Assembly (NCBI RefSeq): GCF_002836415.1
Contig: NZ_PJBP01000116.1
Span: 1-64,000, forward strand
Origin: Psychromonas sp. MB-3u-54
GTDB taxonomy: Bacteria > Pseudomonadota > Gammaproteobacteria > Enterobacterales > Psychromonadaceae
Direction: 5' to 3'
DNA: 64,000 nucleotides
Shown: one piece after another, positions 55,259-64,000 of the stretch
How the letters are laid out: the number at the start of each line of letters is the position of its first letter
How positions within the stretch are numbered: the stretch's first letter is position 1
Made by a program: the position numbers and the translations under genes
The notes under the pieces: generated by a model
What the model saw: only the letters and a program-made list of their open reading frames with translations
Database searches by the model: none
Told to the model about the DNA's origin: nothing

Positions 55259-55948
55259 CTATATTTTTGAATATTTGAACAAAAAGAAATCTTTGCTATA
55301 CAAGTTTTCAATTTTTTGTTTGACTAATTGATTGGAATAATAGTTTTCATAAGGGTTACGCTTGACTCTATTTTTTGATGGTAAGTCAAAAGATACACCG
55401 AGCTTTTTACAAATTATCTTAAAGTCTGATTTTATATTTTCATATTTACCAACATAATCAACTTGACATTCATTTTTATAATTATATATAAATAAATATT
55501 GTGGTCGAAATAAAGTATGTTCATAAATTTTGTCTTTGTCTAAATATTCTAAAATAAACTTTTCAAAGGTTGGATATTTACTTTCAAATAATTGTTGAAA
55601 GTATAAATCACCCTGTTTATCTCCTCCCTTTTTTAAATACTCATATGATGAAACCGCTCGATCATAGGGATTCCTAACAAAGCAAAATTTAAAATATTCA
55701 TCAAAACGATGGGTATCAATCCGTTGAAAATCAAAATAGCTGGCATGCTCTCGATATATTTTATCGCCCATCAAACAAGTTAATATACTTGTTCCCGCTG
55801 TTTTAGGAATGTGTATAAAAATACATTTATATTGCTTAGTGTATTCCCTGTATGGAAATCCATTTCGCATGTGCCTAAACTGCTGTTTAGAGCTCCTTAA
55901 ATATTCGAGTACCTTATTTGGTAATATAGCTTTAACAAGTTTCTTCAT
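55259..55948 (-). CDS. Sulfotransferase (Sulfotransfer_2 type)
   Basis: A 229-residue protein with the 5'-phosphosulfate motif FIHIPKTAGTSILTCLMG near residue 45 and the 3'-phosphate motif FCFVRNPYDRAVSSYEYLKK near 107. This is the carbohydrate sulfotransferase family related to chondroitin/heparan sulfotransferases. It would sulfate a sugar of the polymer. It lies next to the flippase at 56112. Confidence 0.88.
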   Translation of the reverse strand: MKKLVKAILPNKVLEYLRSSKQQFRHMRNGFPYREYTKQYKCIFIHIPKTAGTSILTCLMGDKIYREHASYFDFQRIDTHRFDEYFKFCFVRNPYDRAVSSYEYLKKGGDKQGDLYFQQLFESKYPTFEKFILEYLDKDKIYEHTLFRPQYLFIYNYKNECQVDYVGKYENIKSDFKIICKKLGVSFDLPSKNRVKRNPYENYYSNQLVKQKIENLYSKDFFLFKYSKI

Positions 55949-56111
55949 ACTTAACTTACAATCTCTATTTTTATTTGCAAAAAGGGAGATACCCCACGAA
56001 AATCAAACGGTGTGCTTTATGTATAACCAAATAAAATCCCATAAGCTTTCTTTTAGAGGATAAGCAGTCATCTCATCCCTACAGCTATTGAAAAATATTC
56101 ACTTTGGATTT

Positions 56112-57389
56112 TCACATAATCCAAGTTCTTAATCCTGTTAACTTATAAACATCAATCGCCATTAAGACATTCCAAAGAATTAAACCGATACTGACGACAA
56201 GTGCCGCTCCTATCGCTGAATAGTTTGGAATTAAAAAGACTAATAATACAACTGAAATAAACAATGTTATTAATAAAGATCGTAATGAGTATTTTTCATT
56301 ATTGGTCATATTTAACACCAAACCAACCGACCCCATCAGCACATTAACGGCTTGCCCTATACATAAAATAACCAGTAATGGGTATGCCGATAAATATTCT
56401 TTACCGAATAAAATTTCTATTGCAAACTGACCAAAAAAAATAAGCACCAATATAATTGGCAATGACACTAAACTACTTATACGGACACTTTTCGTCAGTA
56501 ATTGCTGAGTTTGCTTTAAATCACCTTGCCTGAAAAATCGAGCTACTTGTGGCATAATAACAGAGTTAATTGAATTTAATCCCAATGAAATCAATATCAT
56601 ACCTTGCATTGCAACTTTAAAAAATGCCACCGATTCAGTGCTATCAAGCCAGCCTAAAAAAACACTGGCTAATTCAGCATTTAATGTTCCTATAATTGTC
56701 ATTAATGTAAAAGGGGTTAAACTTAGATGCCATTGCTTGATTAAATATTTTGGTTTTTCAATTTTAGACTCTTGCTTGATTATTTTATTCAAATACCAGG
56801 CACTCAAAGCAAAGGCTAATAAAGACGCTACAATAGATATCCTTATTAATATCTCACCAGTTAATTCGCTGTTATTAAAAACTAAAAAAAACAATAAGGC
56901 TAGAGTGATGACTGGCGCTAAAACTTGACTTGGAACTTGAGCTAATACCGGTCTTCTGAAGCCATTTAATATAGCACCTTGCTGGGTTAATAAACCGCGA
57001 AAAGGAATCGTAACTAATGCAATAAGCAATAATGGTGCGACAGATGGTTTGAAAAAGTCATAATAAATGGCCAGAATAGAAACGACGACAATTACAAAAG
57101 AGGTAATCAGCACGTACCAGCGTGACCAGCTAATTATACCCTGCAAATACTGCCACTTTTCTTCTAATTGGAAGTTAGCTATTTCACGGATGATAAGGTT
57201 GGGTATTCCAGCTGTCACCGGCAGTGTTAATAGCGCAATAATTGACATTACATAACCGTATAATCCATATTGCTCAGGGCCTAAAAAACGAGCATAAATA
57301 ATACCGGTAATAACTGAAAGGCAACTAGCAAACAAACGAATGCTTGCTGTGCCCATAAACGATTTGAACAATGATTTTTCTTTACTCAT
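56112..57389 (-). CDS. Polysaccharide flippase (Wzx-like, MOP superfamily), copy 1
   Basis: The 425-residue membrane protein has about 12 helices. It opens with KSFMGTASIRLFASCLSVIT, then GIIYARFLGPEQYGLYGYVM, the typical first-loop motif of Wzx and PST transporters. It would move the undecaprenyl-linked unit across the inner membrane. The locus carries a second, unrelated-looking flippase at 58801. Confidence 0.9.
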   Translation of the reverse strand: MSKEKSLFKSFMGTASIRLFASCLSVITGIIYARFLGPEQYGLYGYVMSIIALLTLPVTAGIPNLIIREIANFQLEEKWQYLQGIISWSRWYVLITSFVIVVVSILAIYYDFFKPSVAPLLLIALVTIPFRGLLTQQGAILNGFRRPVLAQVPSQVLAPVITLALLFFLVFNNSELTGEILIRISIVASLLAFALSAWYLNKIIKQESKIEKPKYLIKQWHLSLTPFTLMTIIGTLNAELASVFLGWLDSTESVAFFKVAMQGMILISLGLNSINSVIMPQVARFFRQGDLKQTQQLLTKSVRISSLVSLPIILVLIFFGQFAIEILFGKEYLSAYPLLVILCIGQAVNVLMGSVGLVLNMTNNEKYSLRSLLITLFISVVLLVFLIPNYSAIGAALVVSIGLILWNVLMAIDVYKLTGLRTWIM

Positions 57390-57573
57390 TTAATTATTAA
57401 ACCCTTACACGCTCTAGATAATCGCAGCATTAGTCCACTCATCAGATTGCTTTTTCAATTGTAAAGTAAGTGCATAATCAGAATCTGCTATGTTAGATTA
57501 AACATATACACTTTCAAATATTGAACTACGCGGGCAGTAAATATGTTTAAATTTAAACAGCATCACCATCCCT

Positions 57574-58332
57574 TTAAATTATTACATCTACGTGTATTTT
57601 ATCGTAATCCAGTACTTCAAAATCTAACGCATATATTTCATTTATTTTTTTTATTACTAATGGGTTCCAATTAACTGGATTTTTATCTAATTCACCTGCT
57701 TTATCTAAAATAAGACGAGGGTCTCTTAATATTTTAAAAAATTTTATCAATTTAGATTTTTTTGGTTTTGGGTTAGATTTATTAACATGCTTCAATCTTT
57801 CATTTATGCCTACTTTTTTTCTCACTAAATCAAAATCTACCTCTAACTCCTCCAGCTTAATTAATTTATCGACCAGTATTTCGCCATTGTTATAGACATA
57901 ATCGGCTTGAGGCCTTAGAAACCAACTTCTGCGTACATATAAATCATCAAGAAGGTTCAAAATAAAAAAAGAAAAAGAACAAAAATTCGAATAACCCAAA
58001 TATTTATAAAAAGAAACCAATCTGCTATAGGGATTTCTTACTACCGCAAACTTGAAATATTGATTAAATAATTTTTCACTTATATATTTATATTTTGTGT
58101 AATCTGCAGCTAACAGATGTCCTAGCCGCTCAGGACCTAACTTTGGATTATCATTTTTCCTAAGTAGCAGAGGTGCACGAGTATCCCAAGTAAGACCGTT
58201 ATGCTCTAAAAATACAGTTTCAATACTTTGCCCCGCATTTTTGGGAATATGTACAAAAATACATTCACTATCGTGGCATATCATTACAAATTCCTTATCT
58301 TTTAAAAAATAATTATTTAATCTATAAAGCAA
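57574..58332 (-). CDS. Sulfotransferase (Sulfotransfer_2 type)
   Basis: The 252-residue protein has the PAPS-binding motifs CIFVHIPKNAGQSIETVF near residue 24 and FKFAVVRNPYSRLVSFYKYL near 92. These are the same family landmarks as in the protein at 55259, but the two differ widely elsewhere. This is the third sulfotransferase of the locus. It lies between the two flippase genes. 58333-58577 contains no gene. Confidence 0.87.
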   Translation of the reverse strand: MLYRLNNYFLKDKEFVMICHDSECIFVHIPKNAGQSIETVFLEHNGLTWDTRAPLLLRKNDNPKLGPERLGHLLAADYTKYKYISEKLFNQYFKFAVVRNPYSRLVSFYKYLGYSNFCSFSFFILNLLDDLYVRRSWFLRPQADYVYNNGEILVDKLIKLEELEVDFDLVRKKVGINERLKHVNKSNPKPKKSKLIKFFKILRDPRLILDKAGELDKNPVNWNPLVIKKINEIYALDFEVLDYDKIHVDVII

Positions 58333-58577
58333 GCTAAAATATCAATCAATCTATACACTATGGAAAATAATGAAGCACCTTAATTTCTAAGGACTTGATT
58401 TATATAATCCGCATTTATCTTCAGCCGTTTTGATTTCTTTTAATACTCACTTTAAATACTTTATCTGCATAGAATAGATTAAATGCAATATACTGTATTC
58501 TTTCACAGACCACAGACTTCTGTACGCTTCAAAACGCACTTATTTATATTGGGGGATTAAGAACTTAATATTCACGG

Positions 58578-58835
58578 TTAAAACACCTCGGGAATGACAG
58601 GTTTGTTAAACGTTAACACTCGCATAGCTGTAGCCGTATCGATAATAACAATATCGACGTTTTCTGAGGTTAAAATATTGAACACATATGCAATACTGAG
58701 ATTACACACTAAATAATTGGATAAACCATTTCTATTTGTCTCTGCGAATGAACGTTCTATCATCACAAAATGTAAACGGCTACAAAGACTAAGCAGTGCT
58801 TCAACCTTTTCTGAACTTAAATAAATGAATAACAC
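58578..58835 (-). pseudogene. Collapsed remnant of a Wzc-type kinase domain
   Basis: The 85-codon frame lines up with three separated pieces of the Wzc at 60393-62681: SEKVEALLSLCSRLHFVM (EALRSLRTSLYFVM in Wzc), NGLSNYLVCNLSIAYVFN (NGLSDYLVGNISIAQAIK) and NVDIVIIDTATAM (YDIVIVDTPPVL). The Walker A loop and the segments between are deleted, and the tyrosine cluster is missing. It overlaps the 3' end of the flippase gene at 58801. Confidence 0.8.
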
Positions 58836-60294
58836 TTGCTACACACACTAAGCCAAAAAGGAACAAGTTCATCAAAAAGGCACTACTCCAATCGGCAATT
58901 GATATATAAGTTGAAAACAATAGAATAGAAAATATAGCGCCACTAAAGAAAAAATTTCTTAAATCTAGCTTTAAGGTAAAATAACGATTAACTAAAAAAA
59001 GTGCGTAAATTATCTTTATAATATATGAGGACAAAAATGCGATTCCTATACCAATAAGCCCACAGTAATTAATAAACACTATAGATTGCACAAGAAGAAC
59101 GATATTAAAGACAGCAGTATCAAAGTAGATAACTCGTATTTCACTTTTTGCCATCCATGTCATGGCAAGCACTTCTGCAACCACCTTTAAAAATGCAGCA
59201 ACAGCCATTAATTTCACAAAATTCACTGATGCTAAAAACTCATTTGAATATAGAATTGGTATAATTTCATTTGTGAAGGTAATGATAAACATCAACATTG
59301 GTGCTGCAAGTAACATGACGAAGAATAGTTGATCGTTAACAATTTGGTTAACTGGATTGCCATCCGCAAAAAATTTAATTAACTTTGGATAATAATCTTT
59401 AGTTAACGTTACCAGCACTAAGCCTATATATAGAGATGAAATCACCCAACCAACTTGAAAATATCCTAATTCTTCCCCACCCAAATTAGTTGTAATAACG
59501 CTCCTCAACCATAAAAATATAAATCCAGTAAATAACACTGCAGACATATTAGCTAAGCCAAAGCTAAACGTTGACTTTACAAATTCAACCCCTATTTTGA
59601 ATGCTAACTTAACATTAATTTTAGGTAGGCGAACTCTATATAGGAAATAACTACTGAGTAAAGCAATACTTGCTTCATAGGAAATTATATAATAAACAAC
59701 ACCATCAATCCCCATCAAGTAGGCGATAATGATTGATGCTACGGCACCGAGTATGCTTCCCAACAGACCGACTAAAACCTGTTGTTTAATTAATCGAAGA
59801 CCATTCAAAAAATTACTTTGTACACGGAAAAGAATATTCAACAGAACTGCTATACCTATTAAAGATATAATATGATCGTTATCAGATGCTCCTAACAATG
59901 CCTCAGATATAGGTTTAGAAAATATAAATAAGATCAAGCCACCAATAAAACCTAATAAAAGTGTCATCAAAATGAGAGCTACTCTTAAATTTGCCAGGTA
60001 CTCTTTATCCTCTTTTTTTTCTGCCACTTTTCGTAAAGTAGATGCGTCCATTCCCATAATAGATAAGGTAGAAGCTTGCACACTAAGGTTACTTAATATT
60101 CCACTTAAACCAACTCCTAAAGGGCCAAGTAAAACAGCAATCACTTTTGCTCTTAAGATACCTACAATTAGTTTTACAACCGATTCTGAACCAAAAATAG
60201 CCATGACTTTAAATAGTTGGTTGTTTTTATTTTTATTGATGTGAAAGCCCCTTGATTTTACTAAATGATTATCAAAAATATGACTATAGAACAA
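58801..60294 (-). CDS. Polysaccharide flippase (Wzx-like), copy 2
   Basis: The 497-residue frame has about 14 hydrophobic segments. The family opening is VKLIVGILRAKVIAVLLGPL followed by GVGLSGILSNLS, as in O-antigen/enterobacterial-common-antigen type translocases (RfbX/WzxE group). The start is uncertain: the frame opens with a TTG at 60294 without a ribosome-binding site, and the ATG at 60204 lies just before the first helix. The gene ends inside the Wzc remnant. Confidence 0.87.
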   Translation of the reverse strand: MFYSHIFDNHLVKSRGFHINKNKNNQLFKVMAIFGSESVVKLIVGILRAKVIAVLLGPLGVGLSGILSNLSVQASTLSIMGMDASTLRKVAEKKEDKEYLANLRVALILMTLLLGFIGGLILFIFSKPISEALLGASDNDHIISLIGIAVLLNILFRVQSNFLNGLRLIKQQVLVGLLGSILGAVASIIIAYLMGIDGVVYYIISYEASIALLSSYFLYRVRLPKINVKLAFKIGVEFVKSTFSFGLANMSAVLFTGFIFLWLRSVITTNLGGEELGYFQVGWVISSLYIGLVLVTLTKDYYPKLIKFFADGNPVNQIVNDQLFFVMLLAAPMLMFIITFTNEIIPILYSNEFLASVNFVKLMAVAAFLKVVAEVLAMTWMAKSEIRVIYFDTAVFNIVLLVQSIVFINYCGLIGIGIAFLSSYIIKIIYALFLVNRYFTLKLDLRNFFFSGAIFSILLFSTYISIADWSSAFLMNLFLFGLVCVASVIHLFKFRKG

Positions 60295-60364
60295 TTAAGG
60301 TGAGCTATGGTGGGATAACATCATCTTAGTAAATACAGATAGATAATGCTGCTTTTTATTTAAC

Positions 60365-60380
60365 TCCCCCTGAAGGGGGA
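60365..60380. other. Hairpin between wzc and the flippase gene
   Basis: TCCCCC-TGAA-GGGGGA forms a strong, short stem 12 bases past the wzc stop codon. On the minus strand it is followed by TTAAATAAAAAG, so the T-run is poor. It could be a partial terminator that reduces expression after wza-wzc, or an mRNA-stabilising hairpin. Confidence 0.5.
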
Positions 60381-60392
60381 ATTGAGAGATTC

Positions 60393-62681
60393 TTAAGTAT
60401 TATCACTCTCATAGCTGTAGTTGTAATAACCGTAGCTGTAACGGTTACTGCCGGTTTTTTCTACAGCATTTAAGATAGTCCCTTTAACCTCCACGCCTGC
60501 TTGAGCCAGCCGCTGTACTGAAATTTCTATTTCTTTAGTGGTGGTTATGTCAAAGTGGCCGATTAATAAGGTGGTACCGCAGTGTTCGCCAACGATGCCT
60601 GCGTCTGTTACGGCTAATACTGGTGGAGTGTCGACAATAACGATATCGTAGTTTTCAGCGGCCCAATCTAGTAAGGCTTTAAATCGTGGATGTAATAACA
60701 GTTCCGAAGGGTTAGGCGGGACTTTTCCTCTAGTGATAAAGTCCATGTTTTGTGAGGTTAGATTTTTTATCGCCTGCGCAATGCTGATATTACCCACTAA
60801 ATAATCTGATAAGCCATTTTCATTGCTTTGAGAGAGTGAACGTGACATTCCCCCTTTACGTAAATCCGCATCTATCACTAATACTTTTTGTCCCGCTTTG
60901 GCTATCACCCCGGCTAAGTTTCCGGATATAAATGACTTACCAATACCAGGTGATGGACCGCAGACCATCATGATATTATTTTTTGCTTCCATCATGACAA
61001 AATACAGGCTGGTGCGCAGGCTGCGCAGTGCTTCAACAGCTAAATCGGCACCATTCACCTCACACAACAAAGTATCCAATATTTTGGTACGCTGCTTATT
61101 TTTTTTCTTTGCATTGATATCTTTATCTATCTGCACTTGCCCCGCTGATTTAGGGATGGAGGCATAAACAGACAAACCCAAAGCTTCTATTTGATCTGGT
61201 GACTCTATACCACGATGAAAAGCTGATTTTAATAGAATATAAGCTACACTAAGCATGCCCCCTAACAGGGTAGCCATTACTACTATTAAGGACTTTTTAG
61301 GTTTAATTGGCCCTCCAGATACTCTGGCATTATCTAAAATACGTACATTACCCACTGTACTTGCCTGTATTATGCTGAGTTCCTGTTTTTTGTTTAACAG
61401 TTGCAGATAGATTGCTTGATTCACTTCAACATCACGCATTATACGCAGTATCGCTTGCTGTTTTTTAGGCAGTTTCTGAATTTTATTATTAAGCGCGTCA
61501 CGCTGTGACTCAAGCATTTTTCGTTTATCTAACAATGCAATATAAGTAGGATGTTCTTTCGTAAAGCTTTGTGACATGTCACTTTCTTGAAAGATTAAGT
61601 CATTCAGTTGTGCTTCCAGCCCAACCATTTGTTCTAACATAGATGATGTCTCAAAGCTTAAATTAATAGAATCATTGTTTTGTTTGTAACGATTCAAAGC
61701 ATCTTCAAAGGCAGTCAATTTTTGTTTCATTTCTGGCAGATTTGTATTGATAAAATCTAAACTACTTTTTGCTTCTGCTGCATTACGGGCCAGATTTTGT
61801 AAATAATAGTTGCTGGTAATGTTATCCAAAATATTTTGTATTTGTATTCTATCTGACCCCGTAAAAGTGAATAATAACATTCCTGTGTCACCTTTTTCAC
61901 GGATACTTAAGCTGCCTTTTAACCAATTAATGGCATTCAGATCTGAACGTATGCCAATATTGAATTTTTGATTATTTTCACCAGTGATCTGCTCGACTAG
62001 TAATCGATAACCGTCTTTTTCTGCCAATACGCCTACCTTACCCGATAAAATGATCTTATCTTGAGCATCGCTCAATTGGTAAGTTCCGAGCTTATTATCG
62101 AGCAAGGTTAAAGAATGCATTTTCTCCTGAGCATCCTTCGGTAATACATAATGAGAGATATTGATAACCCCTTCATGTCCTCTTATTCTGGCAAAGCCCT
62201 TACCAAAATAAGGAAAATAAATGGGTGCGGCAACTCTGGTGAGATTGAGTGCATTAACGGTTTTGCTTAAGACCATTCTTGAGGTGATAATTTCAATTTC
62301 AGTCGCCGCTGAGGATTCTTGAGAAAAAACCTCTCCCATACCACTGATCATAGAAACTGGGCCACCGCCTTTTTGTTCAATTTGTACTAAGGCATCTGCC
62401 TGGTAAATAGGCGTTAGCGATAAGGCGTAGACAATACCAACAGCCATAAACATAGCAGTAACAAGTACTACAAACCATTTTCCATCGAGTAACACACCGA
62501 CTAATTTACCGAGATTGATATCGTCACTGTTGTTGCTGTTTTGTTTTCTGACACTGGCGGACTGTTTTTCCGCTTTATCTGCTAATAAAACGCTCTTCAA
62601 GTTACTTATTTCAGCCACTAACTTACTGATGTCTGAGCTGTTTTGATTATTCGATTGGTCTTCTCGGTCTTTATTAATCAT
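60393..62681 (-). CDS. wzc: Polysaccharide co-polymerase and bacterial tyrosine kinase (Wzc)
   Basis: Wzc controls polymer length and export through cycles of tyrosine autophosphorylation. At 762 residues it has an N-terminal Wzz domain with a membrane helix near 70-90, a long periplasmic coiled-coil part, a second helix near 455-475, and a cytoplasmic BY-kinase. Walker A is GPSPGIGKS (575-583), Walker A' VLVIDADLRKG, and Walker B IVIVDTPPVL. The C-terminus carries the tyrosine cluster RYSYGYYNYSY. The cognate phosphatase gene wzb is not between wza and wzc and may lie outside the window. Confidence 0.95.
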   Translation of the reverse strand: MINKDREDQSNNQNSSDISKLVAEISNLKSVLLADKAEKQSASVRKQNSNNSDDINLGKLVGVLLDGKWFVVLVTAMFMAVGIVYALSLTPIYQADALVQIEQKGGGPVSMISGMGEVFSQESSAATEIEIITSRMVLSKTVNALNLTRVAAPIYFPYFGKGFARIRGHEGVINISHYVLPKDAQEKMHSLTLLDNKLGTYQLSDAQDKIILSGKVGVLAEKDGYRLLVEQITGENNQKFNIGIRSDLNAINWLKGSLSIREKGDTGMLLFTFTGSDRIQIQNILDNITSNYYLQNLARNAAEAKSSLDFINTNLPEMKQKLTAFEDALNRYKQNNDSINLSFETSSMLEQMVGLEAQLNDLIFQESDMSQSFTKEHPTYIALLDKRKMLESQRDALNNKIQKLPKKQQAILRIMRDVEVNQAIYLQLLNKKQELSIIQASTVGNVRILDNARVSGGPIKPKKSLIVVMATLLGGMLSVAYILLKSAFHRGIESPDQIEALGLSVYASIPKSAGQVQIDKDINAKKKNKQRTKILDTLLCEVNGADLAVEALRSLRTSLYFVMMEAKNNIMMVCGPSPGIGKSFISGNLAGVIAKAGQKVLVIDADLRKGGMSRSLSQSNENGLSDYLVGNISIAQAIKNLTSQNMDFITRGKVPPNPSELLLHPRFKALLDWAAENYDIVIVDTPPVLAVTDAGIVGEHCGTTLLIGHFDITTTKEIEISVQRLAQAGVEVKGTILNAVEKTGSNRYSYGYYNYSYESDNT

Positions 62682-62825
62682 TATTTATTTCTTTTTTGAT
62701 TTTTTTGCCACTATTCGATAACAGCTTCAGTCATCGAATAGTGGTAAATATAAAAGGGGATTTATTTTAATTCGTTTTTTTTACACACTATCACACAACC
62801 CGCAGCTTATTTGTTAGAAAGTCAC

Positions 62826-64000
62826 TTACCAGTTCTGGATACTTAAGATGCTATTAGAAAGATTATCAAATCCACTTATGGAGGGTAATAACTGCGCCAT
62901 AACACGATTCCAACGTGTCAGTGGTGCCGCTGTCACATAGACAACATCATAGGGCTGTAATTCAAATCCGGTGCCCGTCATCAGGGCAGTGGCATCGGTG
63001 ACATCTAATTGATAAATATTAGCAATAGAGGAGTCAGCCGCATTAGTTTCAGACTGAGGTTGATTTTTTTGTTGATAACTTTTTAAAAATTCTTGATTTG
63101 GCGCATCGCGCTGCGCACTGCGGATCACAAATACACCCGTGGCGTCAGCACTTATTTCATTAATGCCACCGACACTGGTTAAGGCTTCAGTAATGCTCAT
63201 ACCGGAACGATCGATTTTAAGCAGACTCGGGCTGCCAACATCACCTAGCACAAATATTTTTTGCTCATCATTATTGGGGATATGCAGAATATCCCCCTCC
63301 TGCATCAGGCGGTTTTGAGTTAACTCACCATCTTGTATTAATTTATAAAGCGAGATGCTTTCTGACTGACCTGCTCGGGTAAGGGTGACGTTACGCCAAT
63401 CAGCGACTTCCGTTAAACCTCCGCCTTGATTGATGGCATCGAGCAGGGTTAATGGCACATTGGTAATAAATTGTTGTCCGGGTTGTACTATCTCACCTAT
63501 CACATAGACTTTTTGCGAACGAAAAGCGGCAAGATTAACATCCACTTGCGGCGAATTAACGAATTTGCTCAGTTTATCTGCGAGCAATTTACCGATTTCA
63601 ACCACTGTTTTGCCCTGTACATCAACAAAACCGACATAGGGGTAAAATATTTTCCCATTGGAATGTACCCAATGTCCAGCTTCCTCTGCACTACGATAAG
63701 AGCCGGCCGGAATGGTTAATTCAGGGTGCCCCCAAACAGTAATGTTTAAGACATCACCGGCTCCAACACGATATTCGTATTGTGCCACTTTTTTATCTAA
63801 GGCTGGGTTAGTTTGCAGTTGACCATGAACGTTAGAATTTTCACTGTATTGCCGCACAAAGGAGGGAGATAAAGGGTAGACATTGACCGATTCTATTTTT
63901 TGATTATCGGGGGTATTAGTTTGCACGATATTTTTGTCGCTGACAGTCAGATGGGAGCCTGGAATAGTACAACCCGTCACGATAATAATAGAAATTAATG
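62826..64000 (-). CDS. wza: Outer-membrane polysaccharide export lipoprotein Wza (5' end cut)
   Basis: Wza forms the octameric outer-membrane channel for polymer export. The gene runs off the window; the visible frame reaches back through LISIIIVTGC, a lipobox whose cysteine would be lipidated. After it come the Poly_export domain (YRVGAGDVLNITVWGHPEL) and SLBB domains (VYVIGEIVQPGQQFITNVPL, IFVLGDVGSPSLLKI). The C-terminal amphipathic helix region reads LTRWNRVMAQLLPSISGFDN. It is followed by wzc after 144 bases. Confidence 0.94.
   Translation of the reverse strand, partial: LISIIIVTGCTIPGSHLTVSDKNIVQTNTPDNQKIESVNVYPLSPSFVRQYSENSNVHGQLQTNPALDKKVAQYEYRVGAGDVLNITVWGHPELTIPAGSYRSAEEAGHWVHSNGKIFYPYVGFVDVQGKTVVEIGKLLADKLSKFVNSPQVDVNLAAFRSQKVYVIGEIVQPGQQFITNVPLTLLDAINQGGGLTEVADWRNVTLTRAGQSESISLYKLIQDGELTQNRLMQEGDILHIPNNDEQKIFVLGDVGSPSLLKIDRSGMSITEALTSVGGINEISADATGVFVIRSAQRDAPNQEFLKSYQQKNQPQSETNAADSSIANIYQLDVTDATALMTGTGFELQPYDVVYVTAAPLTRWNRVMAQLLPSISGFDNLSNSILSIQNW

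Noticed and set aside
58578-58835. Short frame considered as an independent kinase regulator
   Set aside because: It aligns to non-contiguous parts of Wzc, lacks Walker A and overlaps another gene, which fits a remnant better.

Overview
The window looks like chromosomal DNA of a cold-adapted marine gammaproteobacterium near Psychromonas. This is inferred from protein flavour, a housekeeping gene order typical of Gammaproteobacteria, a small RRM cold-type RNA-binding protein and AT-rich non-coding DNA full of repeats. Nearly every gene is on the minus strand, so gene order below is given in the direction of transcription, from high to low coordinate.

Region 1 (about 0.2-20.6 kb) is the conserved translation and envelope-maintenance block: a yjjV-like TatD nuclease, greA, (yhbY on plus), rlmE, ftsH, folP, glmM, secG, tRNA-Leu(GAG), rimP, nusA, infB, rbfA, truB, a small zinc-ribbon gene, a three-gene ABC importer, rpsO and pnp. 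It departs from the usual arrangement in two ways. The importer and zinc-ribbon gene sit between truB and rpsO, and the initiator tRNA gene (metY) that precedes rimP in E. coli is not seen. The rimP leader holds two terminator-like hairpins.

Region 2 (about 20.6-36.2 kb) holds prfC, a small exported protein, an RRM protein, a DHH phosphoesterase and a sulfate-activation cluster: cysD, a four-helix-bundle gene, cysN, an SLC13-type permease and cysC. Almost every gap between these genes is filled by an array of tandem heptanucleotides. Each array has its own sub-consensus, and several have higher-order repeats (105, 58, 42 and 37 bp). Two further repeat-rich stretches (20.8-22.4 and 35.5-36.2 kb) carry several copies of a dispersed element whose hairpin stems differ between copies by compensatory changes while the loops stay constant. 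This looks like a conserved structured RNA or DNA element.

Region 3 (about 34-64 kb) is a Wzx/Wzy/Wza/Wzc-type polysaccharide locus. It contains wza (cut by the window edge), the tyrosine kinase wzc, two Wzx-like flippases, three sulfotransferases, six GT4 and one GT2 glycosyltransferases, a Wzy-like polymerase, two hexapeptide acyltransferases, an OafA-type acyltransferase, a UDP-glucuronate-epimerase-like gene, ugd and a wecA-like initiating transferase. Decay and rearrangement are common: a frameshifted second acyltransferase, a frameshifted GIY-YIG gene, a truncated ugd copy, a collapsed wzc kinase fragment and a duplicated glycosyltransferase flanked by direct repeats.

Regions 2 and 3 fit together functionally. 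CysDNC make PAPS, the sulfate donor that the three sulfotransferases would use, so the cell surface or secreted polymer is probably sulfated (inference).
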